Below, piece after piece: positions 46,901 to 54,431 of a stretch of DNA of 64,000 nucleotides. Under the pieces are notes generated by a model. It had not been told where the DNA came from, made no database searches, and saw nothing but the letters and a program-made list of their open reading frames with translations. The stretch lies in NCBI RefSeq assembly GCF_003696285.1, contig NZ_RFFL01000003.1:62001-126000 (forward strand), written 5' to 3'. The first letter of the stretch is position 1; every line of letters begins with the position of its first letter. A program made the position numbers and the translations under genes. This DNA comes from Stutzerimonas nitrititolerans (GTDB lineage Bacteria; Pseudomonadota; Gammaproteobacteria; Pseudomonadales; Pseudomonadaceae).

Positions 46901-47058
46901 CGATCATGTGGGGCACCGGTACAGGATCGGAGGTAATGAGGCGCATCGCCGCGCCGATGGTGGGCGGGATGGTTTCTTCGACGATTCTTACGCTGATCGT
47001 CATTCCAGCGATCTACACGCTGGTGAAACAGCGTGGTCTGGCCCGTTCGGCTCGCTAA
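43936..47058 (+). CDS. cusA: CusA-like HME-RND copper/silver efflux pump
   Basis: A 1040-aa RND transporter of the heavy-metal efflux type. Twelve helices surround two large periplasmic loops. Seen are the N-terminal WSVRNVFLVLLATLIIIGAG, the DALPDLSDVQVIVYTEYPGQ motif of metal RNDs, and GGIAIAIGAMVDAAIVMIEN with charged residues in helix 4. The Met-rich conduit is present (MPASLPGMSITKAAELM). It expels Cu(I)/Ag(I) from the periplasm with CusB and CusC. It is the last gene of the copper island, immediately left of the right flanking repeat. Confidence 0.96.
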   Translation: MLAKIIEWSVRNVFLVLLATLIIIGAGIYAVIKTPLDALPDLSDVQVIVYTEYPGQAPQVVEDQVTYPLTTALLSVPNSKVVRGFSFFGASFVYVIFEDGTDIYWARSRVLEYLNFASKSLPAGVTPALGPDATGVGWVYQYALTSTRHTLAELRTLQDWFVRYQLTKAEGISEIASIGGFVQQYQVTVDPQKLQAYDIPLSRISEVIRTSNADVGGRIVEMSETEYMVRGRGYLRGAEDIEKLVLKASRGIPVLLRDVARVELGPDERRGVVELDGEGEVVGGIAVARYGENAMSVIDNLEAKIEEIRPGLPEGVNIETVYDRSDLIQRAVDNLKFTLLEESIIVALVCIVFLLHVRSALVAILMLPIGILMSFIVMRWLGLNSNIMSLGGIAIAIGAMVDAAIVMIENAHKHLERAPPEKPRVQIIIEACREVGPALFFSLLIITVSFLPVFTLESQEGRMFSPLAFTKTFAMGAAALLSVTLVPVLMLLFVRGRIIPEYKNPVNRFLIWVYRPIIQGVLRWKVITIFVALVVLVVSILPARQLGSEFMPRLNEGTLLYMPASLPGMSITKAAELMQTQDRIIKSFPEVASVFGKAGRAATATDPAPVEMFETVVNLKPEKEWRPGMTVDKLIAEMNEALKFPGVANSWTMPIQGRLDMLSTGIRTPIGIKVFGMDLAGIERLATQIEAVVQAVPGTTSAFAERITGGFYLDIAPDYDALARYGLTVGEVQVVIGTALGGELVTTTVEGRERFGVNVRYPRELRSDPQRIATEVLVPTPSGAHIPLGQLTAISISKGAPSIRTENALLSAYIYVDIRDRDIGSYVREAQQAVQEQVSFPPGYYVTWSGQFEYMERAAERLKIVVPLTLVVIFLLLYLNFRRLTETLIVMLSVPFSLVGGVWLMWALGYNFSVAVAVGFIALAGVAAETGVIMLIYLDHALDERRAEREAAGEKLTVDDLYQAVMTGAVDRVRPKIMTVVAIMAGLLPIMWGTGTGSEVMRRIAAPMVGGMVSSTILTLIVIPAIYTLVKQRGLARSAR

Positions 47059-47132
47059 ATGATGCAGCGGATTCGGGCACCTAGGTGCTCGAATTCGCCC
47101 GCCAGAGACCAGAAGGGAGAGACTATTCGGCC

Positions 47133-47345
47133 ATCGGCCCGGTCGTGTTCGACCATACCTCGTTGTCCATCGATGTGGATCGCGACCTGCGGCTGGTCTA
47201 TTACGCCGCCAGGGAAGGGCAGGCGCAGAGTCGCTCGTTCGAGCAGTGGCTCCAGGCCGAGCGGGAGCAGGCGGCACGCGATGCCGACGTCCTCAGCTGA
47301 TGGCGGGACCGCGTGAGCGCCCGATCTGCCAGGTGACATGGGCGC
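47133..47345 (+). repeat. right copy of direct repeat, with truncated MmyB-type gene
   Basis: This carries the last 55 codons of an MmyB-type regulator gene (IGPVVFDHTSLSIDVDRD to the stop at 47300), overlapping the relaxase 3' end. It is about 93% identical by eye to 23868-24067. Most differences are synonymous, so both copies were selected as coding sequence before this one was truncated. Sequence left of 47133 is unrelated to the regulator, marking the junction with the copper island. Confidence 0.9.
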
Positions 47346-49233
47346 CCTGGACCCTTGCCGTCAGCCGTTGCCCCAGCCTGGGCTCGATCACGGGCCTCCA
47401 GGGCACCAGGCTGAATCCCAGGCCGTCGTCGAGCAGGGCATAGCGCCCACTGGCCAGCTCGATGCGGCGGCGATAGATGCCGCTGGCGGGCTTGCCGTCG
47501 ACCAGCGGGTGGTGCTGCAGGCCCGTCCGGGCCTCGATGTCGCGGGCTGTGGCCGCCAGTTCTCGCTCGCGCAAGGTGGCCAGCAGGTTGCGGGCGAACA
47601 GCGTGCGCGCCCCTCGACGTTCCGCCAGGCCGCGTTCCACCAGCCAGCCCGTGCGCCGATGCAGAGCGGCCCGGACCTCGGCCCCGAACCCCCGATCACT
47701 GATGGCCTGGCCACCGGCAATCAGCTGCGTGTCCAGCCAGGTGGCTCCGTTGGCACCGATCTGCCGTTCGATCGACAGCGGGCTGCGCACCGCGACCGAC
47801 AGGCCGCCTGTGCGTCGGGCATCGTACTGTTGCCCCCGTTCGACCAGGTCGGCGGGGACGCGCCATGAACCCTCATCCGTTCGCTCGACGATACCCGCCC
47901 GACGCAAGGCTTCCAGCCGTCGCTCATGGGCGTCCAGCAGTCCCTGGGACTCACCGCTCAATCCATCCTCTCGAGCCAGGAGCGTCCGGTGGTGCTCGCG
48001 GTGATAGAGCCCCTCTACCGCGAGCGAGACGACTCGCCGGTCCACCACGCTCGGAGCCTGCGAGGCCCGCGCCTCGATCACGGCATCCGCTGGGTAGTCG
48101 GCCGGATCGGCCCCGGCCGGCAGGCGCAGGTGATGGGCCTTGCCGTCGACGCCGTCGATCACCAGATAGACCCGGTCATGCGCCTCGCCGGCCAGGCCCT
48201 TGGCAGCCAGCCGGCCCACCACGACCTGATCGGAGCCGGGCTCGAGGATGCTGAGCTCTCGCTGCATGCCGGACATGGCGCGCTGCATCGTCCGCACGAT
48301 GTCGCCCCGTTCGCCCATGGCACGCAGTGTCCGCTCGGCGCGATCGTCGATATGCCAGTGCCCGGGTCGCAGCTCCCGCGCCAGGCCAAGCCGCTCCAGA
48401 TGCTGCAGCCGACCGATCAGCGGCTGGCGACGGGGATGCTGGGCGAGCCTTTGCAACCGTATCCCATCGGCCTGACGCTGACGCAGCAGCTCGCGGTCAA
48501 GGCCGGTCCATCGATCCTGCCCGACCTCGCGCTGCAGTCCCTGTCGGATCTCCCGTTCGGTACGCGGCCCCAGCCATTCGGTGGCCAGCTCGCAGGCCCG
48601 GTGGCGCATGCCCTGCGCGATATAGTCGCGTGCGATGATCAGGTCCCGCCCGGTTTCGTCCTTGCCACGCAGGACGATGTGGGTATGCGGGTTGTCGGTG
48701 TTCCAGTGGTCCACGGCCACCCAGTCCAGGCGCGTGCCCAGGTCGCCGGCCACGCGTTCCATCAGGTGCCGGGTGAAGGTGCGCAGCTCCTCCAGCGAGT
48801 CGGCGTCTTCGGGGGACACGATGAGGCGGAACTGGTGGCGATCATCCCGGCCCCGGGCCTCGAATGCCTCGAGATCGGCGCGATCCGTCATCGGATCGTA
48901 TGCCTGACCGGGTTCGTCCTCGCGTCCGACGCCCTCGCGCTCGATGTAGCGAAGGTGCGTCGAGACCGAGCGCCTGCCGGACTGGCGCAGGTTCACCAGC
49001 CGGGTCTTGATCGTCACTCGGCGACTGCGCGGCGAGCTGCCGGCGACGAACCGCGCGGCGACATGGCCGCGGCCGAGGCCGGCGCCGGGTCGGTGTGCGC
49101 CTGGGCGACGACGGCCACCGGCCTTGCCGGCCTGGCGCAGGACCTGCGTCACCAGTGATTGGCCGCGGTGTCCGGGTGGCCCCGCCTCGGGCTGAAACCG
49201 CTCCTCGAGCGACCGATCTCGCGTGTCATTCAT
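47293..49233 (-). CDS. conjugative relaxase (TraI/VirD2-like, MOBP type)
   Basis: A 646-aa relaxase that nicks oriT and leads the strand into the recipient. The N-terminal relaxase domain has the conserved FVAGSSPRSRRVTIKTRLV, a candidate catalytic Tyr in HLRYIEREGV, HQFRLIVSPED, and the metal-binding His motif DHWNTDNPHTHIVLRG. The C-terminal half is DUF3363-like, ending at the repeat. ATG 49233 has GGGAG 8 bases upstream; the longer open frame would enter traF. In Tn4371-type elements the same gene is called virD2 or traI. Confidence 0.93.
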   Translation of the reverse strand: MNDTRDRSLEERFQPEAGPPGHRGQSLVTQVLRQAGKAGGRRRPGAHRPGAGLGRGHVAARFVAGSSPRSRRVTIKTRLVNLRQSGRRSVSTHLRYIEREGVGREDEPGQAYDPMTDRADLEAFEARGRDDRHQFRLIVSPEDADSLEELRTFTRHLMERVAGDLGTRLDWVAVDHWNTDNPHTHIVLRGKDETGRDLIIARDYIAQGMRHRACELATEWLGPRTEREIRQGLQREVGQDRWTGLDRELLRQRQADGIRLQRLAQHPRRQPLIGRLQHLERLGLARELRPGHWHIDDRAERTLRAMGERGDIVRTMQRAMSGMQRELSILEPGSDQVVVGRLAAKGLAGEAHDRVYLVIDGVDGKAHHLRLPAGADPADYPADAVIEARASQAPSVVDRRVVSLAVEGLYHREHHRTLLAREDGLSGESQGLLDAHERRLEALRRAGIVERTDEGSWRVPADLVERGQQYDARRTGGLSVAVRSPLSIERQIGANGATWLDTQLIAGGQAISDRGFGAEVRAALHRRTGWLVERGLAERRGARTLFARNLLATLRERELAATARDIEARTGLQHHPLVDGKPASGIYRRRIELASGRYALLDDGLGFSLVPWRPVIEPRLGQRLTARVQGAHVTWQIGRSRGPAIS

Positions 49234-49279
49234 GTTGCGCTCCCGTGTCGTGCAGTAGCGCGTGGTGCCCCCGGGCGTA

Positions 49280-50005
49280 TCACGGGCGGCGCGCCTTTTG
49301 ACATGATCCCGGCACGTATCGTGGCGCAGCCGTGCCGCTCCCACCCCCACGTGCAGACTGGCTCCAGGCGTCACTCGTGCCGCCCCCTTTTATCTTGCCC
49401 TCCGCTTTTTCCGCCCTTGCTCCGAGTTCCGGCCTCGCTTTCCAACGGGGCTGCTCGTCCAGCCACAGCGGCTGGGCCTTGCCCAGGACGCTGTCCAGCG
49501 GGACGGGCCCGAAGTAGCGGCCGTCGAACGACTCGGCATGACGGGTGGAGAGCAGCAGCACTTCGTCCGCGCCGAGTTCGCGGCATCCCGTCCAGCGGGG
49601 CATTGCTCGGCCGGCGCGATCCTGCGCCCGCGCAAGGGCGACGACCCGTCCGTCGACCCGCATTCGGGCGCCTGTCGTACACACCCGCTGTCGCGGTCCG
49701 GCGGCGATCGACTTGAGCAGCGGGACACCGGCCGGCAGGTAGCCGCGACGCGCGGCGAGCGACGCGACGTCGGCCGGTAGTCGCACCAGCACCAGATCGC
49801 CCACCGCAACCGACTCGGTGGGCACGATGCGGTACCAGCCGCCGGGTACGCTGTCCGACGCGTTGTAGACGACCTGTACCGGCGGCTCGGCAAAGGCGAA
49901 CCACATACAGGCAACCGCACTGGCGAGCGCCGGCCACGCCATAGGCCGGCGTCCGCTTGTGGAGGGATGGCGTTGGCCGGCCGGGCGGTACCCGCCACGT
50001 GTCAT
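49280..50005 (-). CDS. traF: TraF-type conjugal transfer signal peptidase (S26C)
   Basis: A 241-aa S26 peptidase that processes the TrbC pilin. An N-terminal membrane helix (MAWPALASAVACMWFAFAEP) is followed by NASDSVPGGWYRI, which contains the catalytic Ser. LLKSIAAGPRQRVC then gives the catalytic Lys, and SFDGRYFGPVPLDSVLGKAQPLW is the usual C-terminal signature. The end carries a ~60-residue charged extension. ATG 50005 overlaps the RHH gene stop by 4 bp. Confidence 0.93.
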   Translation of the reverse strand: MTRGGYRPAGQRHPSTSGRRPMAWPALASAVACMWFAFAEPPVQVVYNASDSVPGGWYRIVPTESVAVGDLVLVRLPADVASLAARRGYLPAGVPLLKSIAAGPRQRVCTTGARMRVDGRVVALARAQDRAGRAMPRWTGCRELGADEVLLLSTRHAESFDGRYFGPVPLDSVLGKAQPLWLDEQPRWKARPELGARAEKAEGKIKGGGTSDAWSQSARGGGSGTAAPRYVPGSCQKARRP

Positions 50006-50244
50006 GGCGCGTCCTCCGGAAAGCGTCGCTCCAGCAGTTCGCGCAACATCTCGGCCACGGTGATGCCCTCGCCGAAGGCGGCCACCTTGATTCGGGCGCG
50101 CAGCGCCGGAGTGACATCGAGCGTCAGGCGCGCGGTATACAGGCTGCCCTTGCCAAGCGTCTCCCGGCCGGTTTGACGAATCCAGGCCTGGGCCTGGGGA
50201 TCGGTCGTGGGGCGTGCGCCGATGCCGATTCGTTTCCCGCTCAT
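50002..50244 (-). CDS. small ribbon-helix-helix protein linked to ParA
   Basis: An 80-aa protein with an RHH-like core (YTARLTLDVTPALRARIKVA, then GITVAEMLRELLERRF). It follows parA with a 4-bp overlap, the place of a centromere-binding ParB/ParG-like partner in small ParA systems. Partition adaptor is the likely role; regulation of transfer genes is possible. Confidence 0.82.
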   Translation of the reverse strand: MSGKRIGIGARPTTDPQAQAWIRQTGRETLGKGSLYTARLTLDVTPALRARIKVAAFGEGITVAEMLRELLERRFPEDAP

Positions 50245-50879
50245 GGCGTCCACCGCAGCAGCTCGTCGACCAGGTTGCCGATCTCGCGGGCCGCGGCACT
50301 GTGGGGTGCCAGTTCGCAGGCCAGGCGTCCTGCCGCCGCGCTGTCGGCGAAGACGATGCGCTGGCGCACCTCGGCCCGCAGGGCCGGCAACGGCTGTTCG
50401 GCCAGGGCGTCGCGAGCCTCTCGGCCGATCACCGTGGTGCCGACCCGCCGGTTGATGGCGAACGCGGCGCGCAGGGTGGGCCTGAAGACCTGGGCTTCCT
50501 GGATGAGGCTCACCATCTCGGCGCTGGCCCAGAAATCGAAGGGGCTGGGCTGCACCGGGATCAGCACCCGGTCGGCGGCCATCAATGCCGATCGGGCCAG
50601 CGCGGCGATCCGGGGCGGTCCGTCGATGATCACGTGATCGACTCGCCTGGCCAGCTGGGGCGCTTCCTGGTGCAGTGTCTCGCGTGCCAGGCCCACCGCG
50701 CCGAACAGCCTGCCCAGTCCCTGCTGCGCGCGCCGCTGCGTCCAGTCCAGCGCCGAGCCCTGCGGATCGGCATCGAGGAGGACCACGGTCTTCCCGCGCA
50801 GCGCGAGTTCGCCGGCAATATGGGTGGCCAAGGTGGTCTTGCCGACGCCGCCTTTCTGGTTGAGCAGGGCGATGATCAT
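50241..50879 (-). CDS. parA: ParA-family partition ATPase
   Basis: A 212-aa small ParA. The deviant Walker A (KGGVGKTT) sits at residues 9-16, with VLLDADPQGSALDW and HVIIDGPPRIAALARSALMA after it. It lacks the N-terminal HTH of long ParA proteins, so it should act with a separate RHH partner (50002-50244). ATG 50879 puts the P-loop at its usual position. It supports maintenance of an extrachromosomal form. Confidence 0.95.
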   Translation of the reverse strand: MIIALLNQKGGVGKTTLATHIAGELALRGKTVVLLDADPQGSALDWTQRRAQQGLGRLFGAVGLARETLHQEAPQLARRVDHVIIDGPPRIAALARSALMAADRVLIPVQPSPFDFWASAEMVSLIQEAQVFRPTLRAAFAINRRVGTTVIGREARDALAEQPLPALRAEVRQRIVFADSAAAGRLACELAPHSAAAREIGNLVDELLRWTP

Positions 50880-51020
50880 GAGCCGGCTCCCAGCCAAATG
50901 CAGCAGCACTTGCCATGCCCCCACCGACACACCTCGGCCCAATAACAAGTTAGCGCTTTTGGGTTAGTAGAGTTAAGGACCGCCGCAGCACCCGTCGCAG
51001 CTGGGCTGGAGCGCCTTCGG

Positions 51021-51084
51021 TACGCCTGATGGCACGATAGCCGTGCGCCTGATAGCACGAGCCCCGTTACGCCTGATAGCACGA
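51021..51084. repeat. three iterons between repA and parA
   Basis: Three 17-base direct repeats of the form TACGCCTGATAGCACGA start at 51021, 51044 and 51068, spaced 23-24 bp (about two helical turns), with one or two differences. Their place directly after repA suggests RepA-binding iterons of a replication origin or a RepA-controlled promoter for parA. Confidence 0.85.
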
Positions 51085-51108
51085 CAGGTTTCACAGCTTG
51101 TACATGAC

Positions 51109-51948
51109 TTATCCCCGTGCCGTTTGCGGCACAGGCCGGAACGCCAGCAGCTCGGTGCCGCGGGACAGGCGTACCGTACTCAGGTGGTAGCCGGGCAATG
51201 ATTGCCGGGCAACCAGCGCACGCAGGTCGCAGGCAAAGTCCGAGAAGCGGGCCGAGCTGCCGGATTTGCGATGCAGGTGCCGGAAGTCGAACTGCCAGCC
51301 GTCGGCCTGACGGCCGCCGTGCTTGCGCACCAGCCGGTACAGCCAGCGCTCGATCCCGCCGGTGAGCTGGAAGTAGGCCGGGTCGATGGTGAGCACGAGT
51401 GCGCGGTCCAGTACGCCGGCATAGAACCAGTCGGGCAGGATCAGTTCGATGCCCAGGGGCCTGCCATCGGCCGCTGCCAGTTCCCTCCATTCGTTGATCC
51501 ACGAGAAACGGTGCAGGCGCCGCCCGCTGGTCTCGCGGATCGAGGTGGCCACGCTGGTGGTCTGCAGCCTGTCCAGCGCGGCCCTCAGGCGCTGGTAGTC
51601 GCGCATCGAGGTACCGCGACCGATGAAGCGCAGGATCTCGTAGGGCGTGGCGCGTATCAGCCTGGAGGTGGGAATCTCGGCGTCCCTCGCCTCGACGAGT
51701 TGGCTGGCCGCCCAGATCAGGATGTCGGCATCCCAGATCGTCGCGATGCCATGCTCCAGTGTGCCCTCGACACGCACGGTAACCGTCCCGGAGCGGAAAT
51801 CGATCGGCAGGGTGCGGCGGGACTTGCCCAGGGCGAAGAAGGGATGCGCCATCAGGTCCTGGGCGTCGCGTGGCGCCATGTCGCCCGGCAGGGCACGAAA
51901 CAGCCGCAACGGCTCCGGCGCGGGCGCCGGGCTTCGCTTCGGGCTCAT
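51109..51948 (-). CDS. repA: RepA-family replication initiator protein
   Basis: A 279-aa replication initiator of the RepA type found in Tn4371-like elements and plasmids. It shows HPFFALGKSRRTLPIDFRSG, WDADILIWAASQLVEAR, TPYEILRFIGRGTSMRDYQR and the winged-helix part SWINEWRELAAADGRPLGI. It lies 15 bp after the AlpA-like gene and just before the iterons. In ICEs RepA supports replication of the excised circle; on a plasmid it would be the main initiator. Confidence 0.93.
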   Translation of the reverse strand: MSPKRSPAPAPEPLRLFRALPGDMAPRDAQDLMAHPFFALGKSRRTLPIDFRSGTVTVRVEGTLEHGIATIWDADILIWAASQLVEARDAEIPTSRLIRATPYEILRFIGRGTSMRDYQRLRAALDRLQTTSVATSIRETSGRRLHRFSWINEWRELAAADGRPLGIELILPDWFYAGVLDRALVLTIDPAYFQLTGGIERWLYRLVRKHGGRQADGWQFDFRHLHRKSGSSARFSDFACDLRALVARQSLPGYHLSTVRLSRGTELLAFRPVPQTARG

Positions 51949-51962
51949 GAAGACGGTCGGCT

Positions 51963-52310
51963 TTACCGGTCATCGCGCGCACCTCCGGGGTGGCGCTCCA
52001 GGTACGCCGGATCGAAGGTCGTCTCGAAGCAGCGCGCGTCAGCCCAGGCCTGCAGGTCGGCGAGGGCATACATCACGCGCCGGCCGAACTTGCGAAACCG
52101 CGGGCCGCCGCCGATCACCCGCTGCTTCTCCAGCGTGCGGGGCGACAGCCGCAGGAAGTCGGCCGCCTCGTCGTTGTTCAGGTAATGCGAGCGGCTTGCG
52201 GCGCCCGCGTCCCCAGCGGCCTTCGGTGGCGGCGGCGAGCCCAGGCGTCGATGGGGCGGCACGCTACCCGGTGGAAGAGGGCGGGCACTGCGATGGGATG
52301 AATGCGGCAT
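51963..52310 (-). CDS. AlpA/MerR-like excisionase-type DNA-binding protein
   Basis: A 115-aa protein. The C-terminal helix-turn-helix is YLNNDEAADFLRLSPRTLEK, with the basic turn RFRKFGRRVMYALADLQAWA, the helix-turn-helix-17/AlpA pattern. The N-terminal 45 residues are Pro-rich and disordered. ATG 52310 has GGAGG upstream. Proteins of this type precede repA in related elements and may control excision or repA expression. Confidence 0.88.
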   Translation of the reverse strand: MPHSSHRSARPLPPGSVPPHRRLGSPPPPKAAGDAGAASRSHYLNNDEAADFLRLSPRTLEKQRVIGGGPRFRKFGRRVMYALADLQAWADARCFETTFDPAYLERHPGGARDDR

Positions 52311-52765
52311 GATCGGGCCTCCGGTGGGTGGAGACCTACCCTGTGCCCGGTGTGCGCGCCCGATCATGCCGCGTTGGGTCCGAAACGACGCGGTGTGCGG
52401 CCCGGATCGTATTGCAGCCTGTTGGGTCTGGCTCATACGGGGCAGCGCCTATTGCGCTGCCGCCGTGCCCCCCAATCCGATTGCCCGGCACGGACCGTCG
52501 AACTTCAGGCGAGGTACGGGTTTCAACAGATGTGCGAATGCGGATTCAAGTAAAAGCGCAGTTTCGTAAATAAACGAAAGAGTAGAAGCGTATTTATCCA
52601 AATGCGGATTATCCACTTCGCGTAAATAAAGCCTGTTTGATCCGTCCGAATGAATCGCCCGTTTACATATGCCGGATACCGTGCAGGCCGTACAATGCCG
52701 GCCAGGTATTCATATCGATTGTATGAACCCCGTTTACCCGCCTTACATTCGACCAGAGAGTAGAG
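52311..52765. other. AT-rich non-coding region with DnaA-box-like sites
   Basis: Between the AlpA-like and mvaT genes the GC drops sharply at 52540-52700. TTATCCAAA (52594) and TTATCCACT (52609) each differ in one base from the DnaA box TTATCCACA. GTAAATAAA occurs twice (52566 and 52622), and AATGCGGATT twice. An origin or MvaT-bound promoter is plausible. A 176-aa minus frame through here has no family features. Confidence 0.45.
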
Positions 52766-53116
52766 ATGAGCAAGATTGCCGAATACAAGCGCCTCGAAGC
52801 ACAACTTGCCGAGCAGCTCGCCGCGCTGGATAAGCTCAGGAGCGATGACAAGCTGCAACGGGAAATCGAATTCGAAACCCGGCTCAACGGGCTGTTGAAA
52901 GAGTACGGTTACAGCCTTCAAACCGTGCTGGATATCCTTGATCCCGGTCCCGCAACCAGGACGAATCAGCCGAGCCCCCGTCGCGAGCGCAGCCTGAAGA
53001 GCTATACGAACCCGCATACCGGCGAAGTCGTCGAGACCCGTGGCGGCAACCACAAGGTGATCAATGCCTGGAAGGCAGAGTACGGTGCTGACGAGGTCAG
53101 GCGCTGGGCACGGTAA
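52766..53116 (+). CDS. MvaT/MvaU H-NS-family silencer
   Basis: A 116-aa xenogeneic silencer. An N-terminal coiled coil for oligomerisation (YKRLEAQLAEQLAALDKLR, then DDKLQREIEFETRLNGLL) is followed by the DNA-binding end SYTNPHTGEVVETRGGNHKV, which keeps the GGNHK motif of Pseudomonas MvaT. Mobile elements carry such proteins to keep their AT-rich cargo silent without titrating the host pool. MvaT is confined to Pseudomonads, supporting the host assignment. Confidence 0.93.
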   Translation: MSKIAEYKRLEAQLAEQLAALDKLRSDDKLQREIEFETRLNGLLKEYGYSLQTVLDILDPGPATRTNQPSPRRERSLKSYTNPHTGEVVETRGGNHKVINAWKAEYGADEVRRWAR

Positions 53117-53249
53117 CCCTGCTCGCAGGCGAAGCGACCTGGATCAATGACGGGTTGCCCGTACGCATGGAAAATGCAGACCGTTCATGAAGGGATACGT
53201 TAAGGTTCGGTGCAGCTTGAATGGACAATACTGGACGCAGGGAGCGGAT

Positions 53250-53465
53250 ATGGGAAGGCTGATAGTCACCAGATCTACCAACGAGCAGATCAGGCTCACG
53301 CTGAGGCCGGGCGCCTCGGTCGAGGACCTTCTGTGTGAACTCGAGGACACCGGCATCTGGATCACCATGATCGAGACCGACGGCGCCAGGGCGCGCCTGG
53401 CGATCGACGCACCCAATCAGTTGTTGGTGCTGCGCGAGGAGCTGATCGCCGACGAGCAGGGGTGA
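53250..53465 (+). CDS. RsmN/RsmF-like CsrA-family translational regulator
   Basis: A 71-aa RNA-binding protein. It has the CsrA opening LIVTRS and the ending RLAIDAPNQLLVLREEL with the RNA-contacting Arg. Between them is an inserted helix (ASVEDLLCELEDTG), as in Pseudomonas RsmN/RsmF, where beta strands are rearranged around that helix. GGGAGCG precedes ATG 53250; an upstream start at 53187 is less likely. It probably tunes host or element mRNA translation. Its end overlaps a convergent GNAT gene by 49 bp. Confidence 0.9.
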   Translation: MGRLIVTRSTNEQIRLTLRPGASVEDLLCELEDTGIWITMIETDGARARLAIDAPNQLLVLREELIADEQG

Positions 53466-53974
53466 GGATCCTCTGCGAGGGGGTGGGCACCGGAGCGGAA
53501 CTGGCCCACCTGGCGCTCAGGTTCCGCGGATGGCAGTTCACCGCCGTGGACCGCTCCGAAGACCATCACCAGCGCCCGGTGTCCCGTATGCGGGTCTTCC
53601 TTCTCCTCTACCTCATCGAAGCCGCACGACCGGTAGAAAGCGACGCTTCGGCGATTTTCCTTGTAGACCTCCAGCGAGAGGCGCGCGCGCAGCGTCTTGG
53701 CCTTTTCCATCATCCTCCGGCCGATGCCTTCGCCCTGGCAGTCGGGTGCGACGAAGATGGCCGCCAGGGTGTCTTCGTGCAGTGAAAAGAAGCCCGTTAC
53801 CTGGCCATTCGATTCGTACACGTAGGTTTCCGACGCTGGAATGTAGATGTTGCGCATGTCGTCGAGCCTGGCCGCCCAGAAGCCAGGCTCGACGAAGCCA
53901 TGCGCCTCGATTGAGGACGCCAGCCAGACGTCCAGTACCCTGTCCATATCCGTATCGGAAAATGCGCGAATCAT
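53417..53974 (-). CDS. GNAT acetyltransferase with C-terminal extension
   Basis: A 185-aa GNAT protein. The acetyl-CoA motif is AAIFVAPDCQGEGIGRRMM, with LEVYKENRRSVAFYRSCGFD after it. Close relatives normally end near the LVMVF strand (about residue 138), so the last ~45 residues (rich in Pro, Ser, Glu) are an extension that runs into the rsmN-like gene on the other strand. The substrate is unknown. Confidence 0.85.
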   Translation of the reverse strand: MIRAFSDTDMDRVLDVWLASSIEAHGFVEPGFWAARLDDMRNIYIPASETYVYESNGQVTGFFSLHEDTLAAIFVAPDCQGEGIGRRMMEKAKTLRARLSLEVYKENRRSVAFYRSCGFDEVEEKEDPHTGHRALVMVFGAVHGGELPSAEPERQVGQFRSGAHPLAEDPHPCSSAISSSRSTNN

Positions 53975-54431
53975 TTCCAGCTCCCCAGGTTCAGGCCAAG
54001 TCTATTCCGTCACAATGATACGCCTCGATGGCCCATCACCCCGCATCCCGAGGGCATATCACCGCGGCTGGTCACCGTAGCCAAGGAGGACCCTCACGAG
54101 CAGGGCGGCTCGTGGTCCGTACGGCTTTGGGCGTGCGGACCGAAACCGCCGCCTCCCGCGCGCGATGTCCCGGCAGTCCTTCATCGAGACGCTGCATTCA
54201 ACGGCGTGCACCGTACCGTGAACCGGGTCTGAGCGCACCACGGCCGATCCAGCACCATTTGCACTGTCCCGGTCCCCGCAGTCGCGCTGCCACCGTTCAC
54301 GTGGCGGGGCCCCACCGGCCACGCTTGGGCGCACGCGCCGTTCGGTTGGAGTGTGCCGGGTCGTTGCGATAGGATCGTGGCATTACAATGTGCTGAAGCA
54401 CGGGCGCAGCAGGGATGAAAAGGAGTAAGGG
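53975..54431. other. non-coding stretch
   Basis: 457 bases between divergent GNAT and NYN genes. GC-rich, with no gene, repeat or clear promoter recognised. Confidence 0.4.

Noticed and set aside
49234-49374. Extension of the relaxase into traF
   Set aside because: Conserved relaxase start and a ribosome site support 49233.
52523-53053. 176-aa minus-strand frame over the mvaT region
   Set aside because: Antisense to mvaT and the AT-rich non-coding patch, with no domain.
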